DNA from: JAWKXU01 sp964468045
Lineage (GTDB): Bacteria; Pseudomonadota; Alphaproteobacteria; Sphingomonadales; Sphingomonadaceae
Length of the DNA: 64,000 bases
Assembly (NCBI GenBank): GCA_964468045.1
Contig: CAYXTO010000004.1
Span: forward strand, 62,001-126,000
Direction: 5' to 3'
Notes under the pieces: model-generated
The model's input: the letters and a program-made list of their open reading frames with translations, nothing else
What the model was told of the DNA's origin: nothing
Databases searched by the model: none
Position numbers and translations under genes: made by a program
Part shown: one piece after another, positions 31,907 through 41,258 of the stretch
Position numbering within the stretch: the first letter of the stretch is position 1
How the letters are laid out: each line of letters begins with the position of its first letter

Positions 31907-34504
31907 TCACAATGTGCGTTCACGCTCCTCGACTTCGAACACTTCGAGATGGTCGCCCGGCTTGATGTCGTTCGTATCGGCCAGCACGACACCGCATTCG
32001 AGACCGGCGCGGACCTCGTCCACATCGTCCTTGAACCGGCGCAAGGACGCGATCGTCGTCTTGGACACGATGACATCCTCGCGGGTAAGGCGCGCATTGA
32101 GGCCCTTGCGGATAAAACCTTCGAGCACCAGCAGACCGGCGGCCTTGTCTCTCTTCCCGGCCGGGAAGATCTCCTTGACCTCGGCCCTGCCGACCACATG
32201 CTCGATCCGCTCCGGACCCAGCTCGCCCGCCATTTCCTTCGCGATCTGCTCGGTCAGATGATAGATCACATCGTGATAGATCATCCGCACCTTGTTGCGC
32301 TCGACCAATTCGCGCGCCTTGGCATTGGGACGGACATGGAAGCCGATGATCGGCGCGCCGCTGGCCGAAGCCAGGGTGACGTCGCTTTCGGTGATCGCGC
32401 CGACGCCCGAATGCAGCACCCGGACCTTGATCTCGTCGTTCGACAGATTGTGAAGCGCGGTGTTGATCGCTTCGACGGAACCTTGCACGTCCGCCTTGAC
32501 CACCAGCGGGAACTCGATGACGTTCTGCTTGTCGGCCAGGGCCGAGAACATCGCATCGAGGCTCGCCGGCGCAATTGCGGTGCGCTTCTCGGTCGCCTTT
32601 TCCTTGCGGTACAGGGCCACTTCGCGAGCGCGCTGCTCGTTCTCCACCACCGTCATGGTATCGCCGGCCATCGGAACACCGCCAAGGCCGAGCACTTCTA
32701 CCGGCATGGAGGGCGGCGCTTCCTTCACCTGCTTGCCCTTGTCGTCGATCATCGCGCGGACACGGCCGCTCTCCGTGCCGACAACGAAGACATCGCCCTG
32801 CTTCAGCGTACCGCGAGTGACGAGAATAGTGGCCAGAGGCCCCTTGCCCTTGTCGAGCTTGGCTTCGATCACGATTGCCTCGGCCTCCCGATCCGGATTG
32901 GCCTTGAGCTCCATCAGTTCCGCCTGGAGCAGGATCTTCTCGATCAGATTATCCAGGCCCGCACCGGTCTTGGCAGAGACCTCGACATCCTGCACCTCAC
33001 CCGACATCGCCTCCACGACGATCTCGTGCTCAAGCAGGCGTTCCCTGATCTTCTGGGGATTGGCCTCCGGCTTGTCGACCTTGTTGATCGCCACGATCAT
33101 CGGCACGCCGGCCGCCTTGGTGTGATTGATCGCCTCAATCGTCTGCGGCATGATCCCGTCATCCGCGGCGACCACCAGCACCACGATATCCGTGACGTGG
33201 GCGCCGCGCGCGCGCATCTCGGTAAAGGCCTCGTGGCCCGGGGTATCGAGGAAGGTGATCTTTTCGCCGGACTTCGTCTTGATCTGGTAGGCGCCCATAT
33301 GCTGGGTGATGCCGCCGGCTTCCCCGCGCACCACATCGGTTCCGCGCAAGGCATCGAGCAGGCTGGTCTTGCCATGGTCGACATGGCCCATGATCGTGAC
33401 GACCGGCGGACGCGCCTTCAGCGTTTCATCCGCATCGACGTCTTCCGACGTGTCGATATCGACGTCGCTTTCGGAAACGCGCTGGATCCGATGGCCGAAC
33501 TCCTCGACCAGCAGTTCCGCCGTATCCTGGTCGATCGTCTGGTTGACGGTGACCATCATGCCCATGTTGAACAGCGCCTTCACCAGGTCGGCGCCCTTTT
33601 CGGCCATACGGTTGGCCAGTTCCTGCACCGTGATGCCTTCGGGCACGACGACGTCACGCACCTGCTTCTCGCGTTGCTGCTGCTGTCCGGAGAAGTGGGC
33701 CCGCCGTTCCTTTTCACGGGCGCGCTTGAGCGCCGCAAGCGAACGGGCGCGCGCGCCTTCATCGTCATTCAAGGCGCGGTTGACGGTCAGCTTGCCGCCG
33801 CGACGGCGATCGTCGCCACGGTTATCCCTGGCCTCCCGGCCAGGCCCCTTCTTCCCGGGCGCCTCTTTCTCGACGCGCTTGGGCTTGGGGGATTGCACCG
33901 GAGTGAATTTGCGCGGCGCAGGCGCAGGTTCTGCCGCATTCGCCTGCCCCTCGCGCCGATTGTCTTCCGGCCCATCCTGGGCGGTCGCTTCGGGTTCGCC
34001 CGCGCCCGTTTCAGGCGGCACTTGCGCGGCGTGCTCAGGCGCATCCCTGCCGGCTTCCGCGGCTCTCGTTTCCTGTTCGGCCTGTTCCTCAAGCCGGCGA
34101 TTCTCTTCGGTGCGGCGCCGCTCTTCCTCGATCGCGCGCAGGCGGGCTTCCTCTTCGCGGCGATTGGCTTCTTCCGAAGCGGTCAGGCGGGCTTCCTCGG
34201 CCTCCCGTAGCAGGCGAGTCTGCATCTCCTGACGGGTTTCGCCGGTCGGGGCCACATTGGCGGGGCGCACTGGAGCCTTCGGCTCGGGTGCCTTGGCAAC
34301 CGGGGCCGGAGCGGGCGCAGGCGGCGGCGCAGCAGGCGCGGCCTCGGCTGAGCCGGGCTTCACGAACTTGCGGCGCTTCACCTCGACCACCACCTTGTTG
34401 GTACGGCCGTGGCTGAAAGTCTGCTTGACCTCGCCAGCCTCGACCGAACGCTTCAGCCCAAGCGGCCGACGGGTGCGCGTTGGTGTGTTTTCGTTATCGC
34501 TCAT
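31907..34504 (-). CDS. infB: translation initiation factor IF-2
   Basis: An 865-residue GTPase that delivers initiator tRNA to the 30S subunit. A long charged N-terminal region, rich in Glu/Arg/Ala (about 50-270), precedes the IF2_N module (GITVQELANRMAEKGADL). The G domain has GHVDHGKTSLLDALRG (P-loop), DTPGHEAF and NKVDKPEA. IF-2 domains II-IV follow, ending EVFEVEERERTL. Start MSDNENTPTRTRRPLG at ATG 34504 fits the common alphaproteobacterial IF-2 N-terminus. The extended N-terminus is normal for the class. Confidence 0.97.
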   Translation of the reverse strand: MSDNENTPTRTRRPLGLKRSVEAGEVKQTFSHGRTNKVVVEVKRRKFVKPGSAEAAPAAPPPAPAPAPVAKAPEPKAPVRPANVAPTGETRQEMQTRLLREAEEARLTASEEANRREEEARLRAIEEERRRTEENRRLEEQAEQETRAAEAGRDAPEHAAQVPPETGAGEPEATAQDGPEDNRREGQANAAEPAPAPRKFTPVQSPKPKRVEKEAPGKKGPGREARDNRGDDRRRGGKLTVNRALNDDEGARARSLAALKRAREKERRAHFSGQQQQREKQVRDVVVPEGITVQELANRMAEKGADLVKALFNMGMMVTVNQTIDQDTAELLVEEFGHRIQRVSESDVDIDTSEDVDADETLKARPPVVTIMGHVDHGKTSLLDALRGTDVVRGEAGGITQHMGAYQIKTKSGEKITFLDTPGHEAFTEMRARGAHVTDIVVLVVAADDGIMPQTIEAINHTKAAGVPMIVAINKVDKPEANPQKIRERLLEHEIVVEAMSGEVQDVEVSAKTGAGLDNLIEKILLQAELMELKANPDREAEAIVIEAKLDKGKGPLATILVTRGTLKQGDVFVVGTESGRVRAMIDDKGKQVKEAPPSMPVEVLGLGGVPMAGDTMTVVENEQRAREVALYRKEKATEKRTAIAPASLDAMFSALADKQNVIEFPLVVKADVQGSVEAINTALHNLSNDEIKVRVLHSGVGAITESDVTLASASGAPIIGFHVRPNAKARELVERNKVRMIYHDVIYHLTEQIAKEMAGELGPERIEHVVGRAEVKEIFPAGKRDKAAGLLVLEGFIRKGLNARLTREDVIVSKTTIASLRRFKDDVDEVRAGLECGVVLADTNDIKPGDHLEVFEVEERERTL

Positions 34505-34529
34505 ACGCCTGTTCGTTTCCTTCGTAATC

Positions 34530-35324
34530 TCAATTTGCCGTCGCAACACCCGGTGCAGCGGCCATGGAAAAACCACCTTCCGAAGCATCTGCAGCCGCTG
34601 GCACAGCACCCGTAAAATGCAGCAGGCGACGAAGCGGGCCGGTCACCCGCTTGGCCGATTCCGTATCGGCCAGCGCCAGATGGACGACATTGTCGCGGCC
34701 CAATGCCACAGACAACGCCGCACGGTCCAGTGGCAAGCGCAAGCCGCCTTTTCCGGAACCTTCTTCGTCAAGGCCTACGCGGTATGCCTGATCCAGCTTG
34801 CGAGCGCCATCGTCACTGGCATCTGCCGCATGGCCCAGCCAGGCGACCCGGCCCATTCGCGCCTGCTCGGCGATCCGGTCGGAACCCAAGATAAGCTTTC
34901 CTGCCCGCATTTCGAGCCCCAGTCGCTCGAGAAAAGCCCGCTGGAGCGCATTTTCCGCGCGCTGCCCCAAATCCTCGGGAATATCGAAGCGCCCATCCTT
35001 GAATGCCCGAGCCAGCGCGGCCTTGAGCCTGCCCTTGGCCCGCGCCTCTTCCAGCTCGGTTCGCGACACGCCGATCCAGGCGCCGCGGCCTGGCGCGCGC
35101 GCCAGCGCATCGGGCAGGACCTGGCTGCTCCCGTCCGGACTGGCAGGGGATATGGCCAGCCGCAACATCTCGTCGCGGCCGCGCACTTTTCCCGTAAGCA
35201 CGCATTTCCGCTCCGGGCCGTCTTTCACCTGACCGGATACGGGGGAGCGCCCCGGCCCGCTATCGCGGACCGGCCGCGATGCGGCAATGCCGGACTTTAG
35301 CGGCTCATTGGGAGGATTCCGCAC
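34530..35324 (-). CDS. YlxR-type RNA-binding protein with L7Ae-like C-terminal domain
   Basis: About 264 residues. The YlxR (DUF448) domain at about 30-110 has the signature PERKCVLTGKVRGRDEMLRL and GRGAWIGVSR. The C-terminal part (LQRAFLERLGLEMRAGKLIL, then GRDNVVHLALADTESAKRV) resembles an L7Ae/L30e-like fold, a fusion common in alphaproteobacteria in this position. The start is probably GTG 35324, because GGGGAGG lies 6 nt upstream. In-frame ATGs at 35339 and 35351 lie further inside nusA. The gene overlaps the nusA end by 20 bp. Confidence 0.88.
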   Translation of the reverse strand: MRNPPNEPLKSGIAASRPVRDSGPGRSPVSGQVKDGPERKCVLTGKVRGRDEMLRLAISPASPDGSSQVLPDALARAPGRGAWIGVSRTELEEARAKGRLKAALARAFKDGRFDIPEDLGQRAENALQRAFLERLGLEMRAGKLILGSDRIAEQARMGRVAWLGHAADASDDGARKLDQAYRVGLDEEGSGKGGLRLPLDRAALSVALGRDNVVHLALADTESAKRVTGPLRRLLHFTGAVPAAADASEGGFSMAAAPGVATAN

Positions 35325-36963
35325 TGGCGGCCTCCCCATTATCTGGCCCATTATCTGGCCCGGCCTCGTTCGCCGGTTCCTCATCTTCAAACCAGTGCGC
35401 GCGGGCCGCCATGATGATCTCGTTGCCCTGCTCTTCGGTCAGGCCATATTCGCCGAGCACGCCGCCCTTGTTGTCCTCGCGCTGCGAAGAACGGCGCGGG
35501 GGCGAATTCTCGCGGCGGCGCTGTTCCGCCCGCTTGCGGGCGATGAGCTCGTCGGTCGCAAGATCGGCAAGGTCGTCGAGAGTCTTGATTCCCGCCTTGC
35601 CGAGCGTGACGAGCATCGCCTCAGTCAGGTGGGGAAGCTCCGCCAGGGCATCTTCCACGCCAAGGCCACGGCGTTCCTGCCGCGCAGCTTCCTCGCGGCG
35701 TTCCAGCGCCTCGTTGGCGCGGCTTTGCAGTTCCTCGGCCAGCTCCTCGTCGAAGCCTTCGATCGAAGCCAGTTCCTCCAGCGGGACATAGGCGACCTCT
35801 TCCAGCTCGGCGAAGCCTTCGGCCACCAGCAGCTGGGAAAGGGTTTCATCGACGTCCAGCTCTTCCTCGAACATCTTCGAACGTTCGGCGAACTCCCTCT
35901 GACGCTTCTCGCTCGATTCAGCCTCGGTCATGATGTCGATGGCGCTGCCGGTAAGCTGCGACGCCAGCCGAACATTCTGGCCGCGACGACCGATGGCAAG
36001 GCTGAGCTGATCGTCCGGAACAACGACTTCGATCCGGCCTTCATCCTCGTCGATCACCACGCGGCTGACAGTGGCGGGCTGGAGCGCATTGACGACAAAG
36101 GTCGCGGTATCCTCGCTCCAGGGAATGATATCGATCTTTTCGCCCTGCAGTTCCTGCACGACCGCCTGGACGCGGGACCCCTTCATGCCGACGCAGGCGC
36201 CGACCGGGTCGATCGAGCTGTCATGACTGATCACGCCGATCTTGGCGCGGCTGCCCGGATCGCGCGCAGCCGCCTTGATCTCGATGATGCCATCGTAGAT
36301 CTCGGGCACTTCCTGCGCGAACAGCTTCTTCATGAATTCGGGATGGGCGCGCGACAGGAAGATCTGCGGGCCGCGATTGTTGCGTTCCACCTTCATGATC
36401 AGCGCGCGGACCCGCTCGCCCACGCGGGCGGCTTCGCGCGGGATCTGCTGATCGCGGCGGATGACGCCCTCGGCCCGGCCGAGATTGACGATCACATGGC
36501 CGAATTCGACCGACTTGATCACGCCGGTGATGATCTCGCCCGAACGATCCTTGAATTCCTCGTACTGCCGCTCGCGCTCCGCATCGCGGACCTTCTGGAA
36601 GATCACCTGCTTGGCGGACTGCGCATCGATACGCCCGAGATCGACCGGCGGCAGCGGATCGACGATGAAATCGCCCAGCTTGGCGTTGGCATCCAGCTTT
36701 TGCGCCTGCTTGAGATCGACCTGCTTGAAATAGTCCTCGACCGCCTCGACCACTTCGACCACGCGCCACAGGCGTAGATCGCCGGTGCGCGGATCGAGCT
36801 TGGCGCGGATGTCGTTCTCCGCGCCATACCGGCTGCGCGCCGATTTCTGGATCGCTTCCTCCATCGCCTCGATGACGATCGCCTTGTCGATCATCTTCTC
36901 GGTGGCGACCGCATTGGCGATCGCAAGCAGTTCTGCCTTGTTGGCGGAAATCGCACTGCTCAT
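35305..36963 (-). CDS. nusA: transcription termination/antitermination protein NusA
   Basis: A 552-residue RNA-polymerase-associated factor for pausing and antitermination. The N-terminal domain opens LLAIANAVATEKMIDKAIVI. An S1 domain (SGEIITGVIKSVEFGHVIVN) and two KH domains (KIGVISHDSSIDPVGACVGM; LSLAIGRRGQNVRLASQLTG) follow. The tail has acidic and helix-hairpin-helix repeats (EGFAELEEVAYVPLEELASI, then LGKAGIKTLDDLADLATDEL). Length and order fit alphaproteobacterial NusA. It follows rimP by 7 bp. Confidence 0.97.
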   Translation of the reverse strand: MSSAISANKAELLAIANAVATEKMIDKAIVIEAMEEAIQKSARSRYGAENDIRAKLDPRTGDLRLWRVVEVVEAVEDYFKQVDLKQAQKLDANAKLGDFIVDPLPPVDLGRIDAQSAKQVIFQKVRDAERERQYEEFKDRSGEIITGVIKSVEFGHVIVNLGRAEGVIRRDQQIPREAARVGERVRALIMKVERNNRGPQIFLSRAHPEFMKKLFAQEVPEIYDGIIEIKAAARDPGSRAKIGVISHDSSIDPVGACVGMKGSRVQAVVQELQGEKIDIIPWSEDTATFVVNALQPATVSRVVIDEDEGRIEVVVPDDQLSLAIGRRGQNVRLASQLTGSAIDIMTEAESSEKRQREFAERSKMFEEELDVDETLSQLLVAEGFAELEEVAYVPLEELASIEGFDEELAEELQSRANEALERREEAARQERRGLGVEDALAELPHLTEAMLVTLGKAGIKTLDDLADLATDELIARKRAEQRRRENSPPRRSSQREDNKGGVLGEYGLTEEQGNEIIMAARAHWFEDEEPANEAGPDNGPDNGEAASAESSQ

Positions 36964-36970
36964 CGGTTCT

Positions 36971-37525
36971 TCAGCCTTCCTCTACTTCGAGAATTTCATC
37001 GGCACCGCTCGCATCCAGCGGGCGAGTGGCGGCAATCAGCCGATCGGTCAGCACCAGCTTCGCGCTGGCAATCGCACCGAACGGCACGGAATAGGTATTT
37101 CCATCATCGGTGATGGAGACGATTTCGCCCGCCTCGTTGACTCCGGCCAGATCGCCGCGGAAGCGCTTGCGGCCATCGAGCAGTTCCACGAGTTCGATCC
37201 TGGCCTCATGCCCTGCCCAATCGGCAAAATCCTTGAGTCTGGTCAAGGGCCGGTCGATTCCCGGCGAGGAGACTTCGAGGCGGTAGGCGCCTTCGATCAG
37301 GACCTCGCCCCGCTCCTCCAGCTCGTCGATCCGGTCGGAAATGCGGTGCGAAAGCGCAGCGCACTGATCGATCAGCAATTGCCCCGTTGCCGGATCTTCC
37401 GCCATGATCTGGAGGGCCGGCTCGTCCCCGGCTTCGGAACCCAGCATCTTCACGCGCACGAGCTCGAGGCCAAGGGCTTTCACCTCCGGCTCGATCACCT
37501 CCGTAATGCGCGCAATATTCGCCAT
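36971..37525 (-). CDS. rimP: ribosome maturation factor RimP
   Basis: A 184-residue RimP, needed for 30S subunit maturation, and the first gene of the rimP-nusA-ylxR-infB operon. Family runs include ITEVIEPEVKALGLELVRVK, IDQCAALSHRISDRIDE and YRLEVSSPGIDRPLTRLKDF. Start MANIARITEVIEPE at ATG 37525 matches the usual N-terminus. The open frame extends further upstream without similarity, so I exclude that part. The operon promoter should lie in 37526-37842. Confidence 0.95.
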   Translation of the reverse strand: MANIARITEVIEPEVKALGLELVRVKMLGSEAGDEPALQIMAEDPATGQLLIDQCAALSHRISDRIDELEERGEVLIEGAYRLEVSSPGIDRPLTRLKDFADWAGHEARIELVELLDGRKRFRGDLAGVNEAGEIVSITDDGNTYSVPFGAIASAKLVLTDRLIAATRPLDASGADEILEVEEG

Positions 37526-37842
37526 GCCAACTCCAGAAGCCGACATCATGCAAAGCAGTTTTGCGCCGGCCCCTTCCGGCGCCGGCCCGAACCTTGCTTC
37601 ACAATGTCGGGATGCCATTAGGATATGCGCGGTTGCAGCAAAAGGCAAGGCATATCCCTGCACATCCGCGCCACGATCTGCATTCGACCGGAACCAGGCT
37701 TAAATATTCCACATTTCCCGTGACAATGGGTGGCGAATGCGATCATCGCTCATATCATCTGCGGCGATGGAATCCAGCGCGGACACGCGGCCGCACACCC
37801 CGGGGGCTTGTGCGCCGCGACGCTTCCACTACATGGCCCGCC
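37526..37842. other. divergent promoter region of rimP and sufE
   Basis: A 317-bp gene-free stretch between two divergent core genes. It must hold the promoters of the large rimP operon (leftward) and of sufE (rightward). I see no convincing operator, riboswitch or repeat here. Confidence 0.5.
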
Positions 37843-38247
37843 ATGCGCAGCCTCGATGACATCCGCGAAGAATACGAATTCCTCGAAGGCGATGAGCGCT
37901 ATCGCCTGTTGATCGAGCTCGGCCGCGAACTGGAGGACATGCCGGCCGCGCTGAAGACGGACGCGACGCTGGTTCGCGGCTGCTCGGCGGCGGTCTGGAT
38001 CTATCCCACGCAGGATGGAGGAAAGCTGCATTTCCTCGCCGATAGCAACGCCGCGATTACCAAGGGGATTGTCGCGCTGGTCCTGTCCGCGGTTCAGGAC
38101 AAGCCGGCAACGGAAGTGGCGGACATGGATATCATGGCCGCGCTGGAACCGTTCGAGCTGAAGAAGCAGCTCAGCTCCAATCGCACCCAGGGGGTGCCCA
38201 ACATGATCACTCTTATCAGGGAAACGGCGGCCAGACTGGCCACCTAA
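37843..38247 (+). CDS. sufE: SufE sulfur-transfer protein
   Basis: A 134-residue SufE, which accepts persulfide sulfur from the SufS desulfurase for Fe-S cluster assembly. The N-terminus RSLDDIREEYEFLEGDERYR is typical of alphaproteobacterial SufE. The active-site cysteine is in TLVRGCSAAVWIYPTQDG (about residue 47), and the ending FELKKQLSSNRTQGVPNMI is canonical. No clear SD precedes ATG 37843, so a slightly upstream start is possible. No other suf genes are near, which is common for this fragment of the pathway. Confidence 0.95.
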   Translation: MRSLDDIREEYEFLEGDERYRLLIELGRELEDMPAALKTDATLVRGCSAAVWIYPTQDGGKLHFLADSNAAITKGIVALVLSAVQDKPATEVADMDIMAALEPFELKKQLSSNRTQGVPNMITLIRETAARLAT

Positions 38248-38250
38248 ATC

Positions 38251-38373
38251 GTCATGCCAGCGAAAGCTGGCATCTCAGGCAATTGCGCGCTTCCACGAAA
38301 GATCCCAGTCTGCCCGAAGGGTAGTTTATCCTGAGCGGCTGGCTTAGCCGGCCAGCCGAAGGGCTGGGATGAC
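38251..38373. repeat. palindromic element between sufE and crtZ
   Basis: It begins GTCATGCCAGCGAAAGCTGGCATCTC in outline and ends CCGAAGGGCTGGGATGACG, the same bipartite plan as the 79-bp element (inverse orientation). The middle is longer (123 bp overall) and contains an extra GGCTGGC...GCCAGCC stem. It fills the gap between two convergent genes and could also act as a transcription barrier. Confidence 0.75.
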
Positions 38374-38408
38374 GATATGGGCTTATTCGGACGGGCCTAC
38401 CGCTCCGC

Positions 38409-38921
38409 TCACTCCGCTTCCCGTAACACCGCGATACCCGCCAGTCGCTGCGCCTGCAGCTCCGCCTTGAGCACCGCCGGGTCGCGAGCGAACACGAAGC
38501 CGAAGCTGACCCCGCCTTTCTTGCCGATCGTGGCATGGTGCAGCTTGTGGGCCTGGACCAGGCGCTTGGCGTATCCTTTCCGAGGCACCCAGCGGAAATA
38601 GCGCTGATGGACCAGCCCATCGTGCACCAGCGTGTAGATAATGCCGTAGTCCAGGATGCCGAGCCCGATCCACGTCCCGGGCCACCACGCGCCCGAACCC
38701 ATCAGCAGCGGGCTGCCGAGCGCGAACATCGAAATGCTCATCGCTGCGCCGACCAGAGCATAGAGATCGTTCTTTTCCAGCAGCCGGTCATGCGGCTCAT
38801 GATGATCGCGATGCCATGCCCAGCCAAAGCCATGCATGATATATTTGTGGCTCGCCCAGGCGACCCATTCCATCGCAACGATCGTGGCCAGCACAATGGC
38901 AAGAGGAAGCACCCAGCTCAT
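38409..38921 (-). CDS. crtZ: beta-carotene hydroxylase CrtZ
   Basis: A 170-residue di-iron membrane hydroxylase that adds 3-hydroxyl groups to beta-carotene to form zeaxanthin. The His boxes are clear: HKYIMHG, then HRDHHEPHD (about 26-44), HDGLVHQRY and HKLHHA (about 105-135). Several hydrophobic segments surround them. Start MSWVLPLAIVL at ATG 38921 is the family start, while the longer frame upstream overlaps the leuC promoter. Carotenoid genes are usual in yellow-pigmented Sphingomonadales, which supports the taxonomic guess. Confidence 0.94.
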   Translation of the reverse strand: MSWVLPLAIVLATIVAMEWVAWASHKYIMHGFGWAWHRDHHEPHDRLLEKNDLYALVGAAMSISMFALGSPLLMGSGAWWPGTWIGLGILDYGIIYTLVHDGLVHQRYFRWVPRKGYAKRLVQAHKLHHATIGKKGGVSFGFVFARDPAVLKAELQAQRLAGIAVLREAE

Positions 38922-38998
38922 GATTTTTCCATTACGCCTTGTGCCTCGATATCGCCAGCCCCGCTTGCATTCCGCGCAATGCGGATTAAGTGCCGCGC

Positions 38999-40447
38999 AT
39001 GGCCAGTAAACCGCGCACACTCTATGAGAAGATCTGGGACGCCCATGTCGTGGAATGCCGCGATGACGGCACCTGCATGATCTTCATCGATCGCCATCTC
39101 GTTCACGAAGTCACGAGCCCCCAGGCGTTCGAGGCACTTCGCCTTGCCGGGCGCAAGGTCCGCCGCCCCGACCTGACTCTGGCGGTGCCCGATCACAATC
39201 TGCCCACGACGGCCCGACTCGATCAGGCCGGCAACCGCTTGCCCATTGCCGACAAGGAAAGCGCCCAGCAGCTTGCCGCGCTGGAACGGAACGCGCCCGA
39301 ATTCGGCATTCGCTATATCGGCGCAACGGATCTTGAGCAGGGAATCGTCCATGTGGTCGGTCCGGAACAGGGGTTCTCCCTGCCCGGCGCCACCATCGTT
39401 TGCGGCGACAGCCACACTGCGGCCCATGGCGGCGTCGGTGCGTTGGCATTCGGCATTGGCACTTCGGAGGTGGAGCATGTGCTGGCCACCCAGACCCTGC
39501 TGCTCAAGCAGTCGAAGAACATGGAAGTGCGCGTTGAGGGCGAACTCGGCCCCGGCGTCACCTCCAAGGATCTCATCCTGCACATCATCGGCGTGATCGG
39601 CACGGCCGGGGGCACCGGTTATGTGATCGAATACCGGGGCAAGGTGTTTGAGGAGATGAGCGTCGAATCCCGCCTTACCGTCTGCAACATGTCGATCGAA
39701 GGCGGCGCCCGCGCCGGGCTGGTCGCGCCTGACGAGAAGACCTTCGCCTATCTGAAGGGCCGCCCGCTGGCCCCGAAGGGTGAGGATTGGGAAAAGGCCG
39801 TCGCCTGGTGGAAAACCCTGCGGACAGACGAGGGCGCCCGTTTCGACAAGAGCGTGACGATCAACGCAGCCGATATCGAGCCTACCGTTACTTGGGGCAC
39901 CTCGCCCGAGGATGTGGCGCCGATCGGCGGCGTGGTTCCGGCCCCGGAAAGCTTCTCCGACGCATCCAAGCAGGAAGCGGCGCGCGCCAGCCTCGCCTAT
40001 ATGGGCCTGGAACCGGGCCAGAAGCTGTCCGAAGTCGAAGTGCAGAACATCTTCATCGGCAGTTGCACCAACAGCCGGATCGAGGATCTGCGCGCCGCCG
40101 CCGACGTGATCAAGGGCCGGCACAAGGCGGACAATGTCAAATGGGCGATCGTGGTCCCCGGGTCCGGCCTGGTAAAGGCCCAGGCCGAAGCGGAAGGGCT
40201 CGACAAGATCTTCATCGAGGCGGGGCTGGAATGGCGCGAACCGGGCTGTTCGGCCTGTCTCGGCATGAATCCGGACAAGGTTCCCGCCGGCGAGCGCTGC
40301 GCCTCCACCAGCAATCGCAATTTCGTCGGCCGGCAGGGTCCGGGCGCGCGCACGCATCTCGTTTCGCCCGCGATGGCGGCCGCGGCGGCGGTGACCGGCC
40401 ATCTGACCGACGTGCGAGATCTGTTGCGCGAAGCGGAGGCAGCCTAG
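38999..40447 (+). CDS. leuC: 3-isopropylmalate dehydratase, large subunit
   Basis: A 482-residue aconitase-family subunit that, with LeuD, isomerises 2- to 3-isopropylmalate in leucine synthesis. Starts MASKPRTLYEKIWDAH. The [4Fe-4S] ligands are in IGSCTNSRIEDLR and GCSACLGMNPD (about 348-418). The active-site runs TIVCGDSHTAAHGGVGALAF and PTVTWGTSPEDV are intact. A GTG nine bases upstream is a less likely start. leuC, a 56-codon membrane protein and leuD form one rightward operon. Confidence 0.97.
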   Translation: MASKPRTLYEKIWDAHVVECRDDGTCMIFIDRHLVHEVTSPQAFEALRLAGRKVRRPDLTLAVPDHNLPTTARLDQAGNRLPIADKESAQQLAALERNAPEFGIRYIGATDLEQGIVHVVGPEQGFSLPGATIVCGDSHTAAHGGVGALAFGIGTSEVEHVLATQTLLLKQSKNMEVRVEGELGPGVTSKDLILHIIGVIGTAGGTGYVIEYRGKVFEEMSVESRLTVCNMSIEGGARAGLVAPDEKTFAYLKGRPLAPKGEDWEKAVAWWKTLRTDEGARFDKSVTINAADIEPTVTWGTSPEDVAPIGGVVPAPESFSDASKQEAARASLAYMGLEPGQKLSEVEVQNIFIGSCTNSRIEDLRAAADVIKGRHKADNVKWAIVVPGSGLVKAQAEAEGLDKIFIEAGLEWREPGCSACLGMNPDKVPAGERCASTSNRNFVGRQGPGARTHLVSPAMAAAAAVTGHLTDVRDLLREAEAA

Positions 40448-40485
40448 GCCTTGCCAGCAGCGCCCCGGCCATTCATTGAGGGATC

Positions 40486-40656
40486 ATGAGCAAATCGAGC
40501 GACAAGAACTGGAAAGGCCCCGCTGCCCTGGCCGGGGCCGCGATCGGCTCCGCGGCGATTGCGGCGGCATTGCTTTATGGCTCGCGCCGTAAGGAAAAGA
40601 CCGAAAAGAAGCCTGTGCCCACAGCTCCGTCAGGCGAACCCCCGGAGACCGATTGA
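40486..40656 (+). CDS. 56-residue single-pass membrane protein between leuC and leuD
   Basis: A short gene from ATG 40486, with GAGGG 5-9 nt upstream. It encodes MSKSSDKNWKGPAALAGAAI, then a hydrophobic helix GSAAIAAALLYGS (about 17-33), a basic RRKEKTEKK stop-transfer patch and a Pro-rich end. Its stop overlaps the leuD start (TGATG), so it is translationally coupled. That arrangement is good evidence that it is real despite its size. The topology would be one transmembrane helix. No family or function is recognised; leucine synthesis does not require such a protein. Confidence 0.7.
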   Translation: MSKSSDKNWKGPAALAGAAIGSAAIAAALLYGSRRKEKTEKKPVPTAPSGEPPETD

Positions 40657-41258
40657 TGAACCCCATTCGCAAGGTCGAGGGCCGCGCGATTCCGTTCGGC
40701 CGAAAGAATGTCGATACGGACGTCATCATCCCGGCGCGCTGGTTGAAGACCATCAGCCGCGAAGGATTGGGCGTGGGCGCTTTCGAAACCGTTCGGGAAG
40801 ATCCGGACAATATCTTCGACCAGTCCGAGTTCAAGGGTGCGCCGATCCTCATCGCCGGCGACAATTTCGGCTGCGGGTCGAGCCGGGAGCACGCCGCGTG
40901 GGCGCTGCTGGACATGGGAATCACCTCGGTGATCGCGCCGTCCTTTTCCGACATCTTTTCCGGCAACGCCTTCAAGAACGGCATACTTACGGTCGCGCTG
41001 CCGCAGGAGCAGATTGACCGGCTTCTCGAAGTCGCGAGGACCGATCCGATCACGGTCGATCTCGAAACCCAGAGCGTCACCACCCCTTTCCAGGATCGGT
41101 TCGAATTCGAGATAGATCCCTTCCGCAAGCATTGCCTGCTGGAAGGGCTGGATGAAGTCGGCCTGACCTTGACGCAGGATGCCGCGATCTCCGCCTATGA
41201 AAGCCGCCACCAACGGGAAATGCCCTGGTTTGCCAAGGGCACGGCCGTCGAGGCATGA
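40656..41258 (+). CDS. leuD: 3-isopropylmalate dehydratase, small subunit
   Basis: A 200-residue swivel-domain subunit of the leucine-pathway isomerase. FGRKNVDTDVIIPARWLKTI and DNFGCGSSREHAAWALLDMG are the family signatures, and SDIFSGNAFKNGILTVALP follows. Starts at ATG 40656, overlapping the stop of the small membrane protein. Ends within the start of the next gene (ATGA at 41255-41258), so the quinone oxidoreductase is part of the same transcript. Confidence 0.97.
   Translation: MNPIRKVEGRAIPFGRKNVDTDVIIPARWLKTISREGLGVGAFETVREDPDNIFDQSEFKGAPILIAGDNFGCGSSREHAAWALLDMGITSVIAPSFSDIFSGNAFKNGILTVALPQEQIDRLLEVARTDPITVDLETQSVTTPFQDRFEFEIDPFRKHCLLEGLDEVGLTLTQDAAISAYESRHQREMPWFAKGTAVEA

Noticed and set aside
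31736..34210. 824-codon rightward frame opposite infB and rbfA
   Set aside because: It is antisense to two unmistakable genes. The His/Arg/Asp-rich composition is typical of shadow frames at high GC.
38918..40402. 494-codon leftward frame opposite leuC
   Set aside because: It is antisense to an intact leuC with all cluster ligands; no features of its own.
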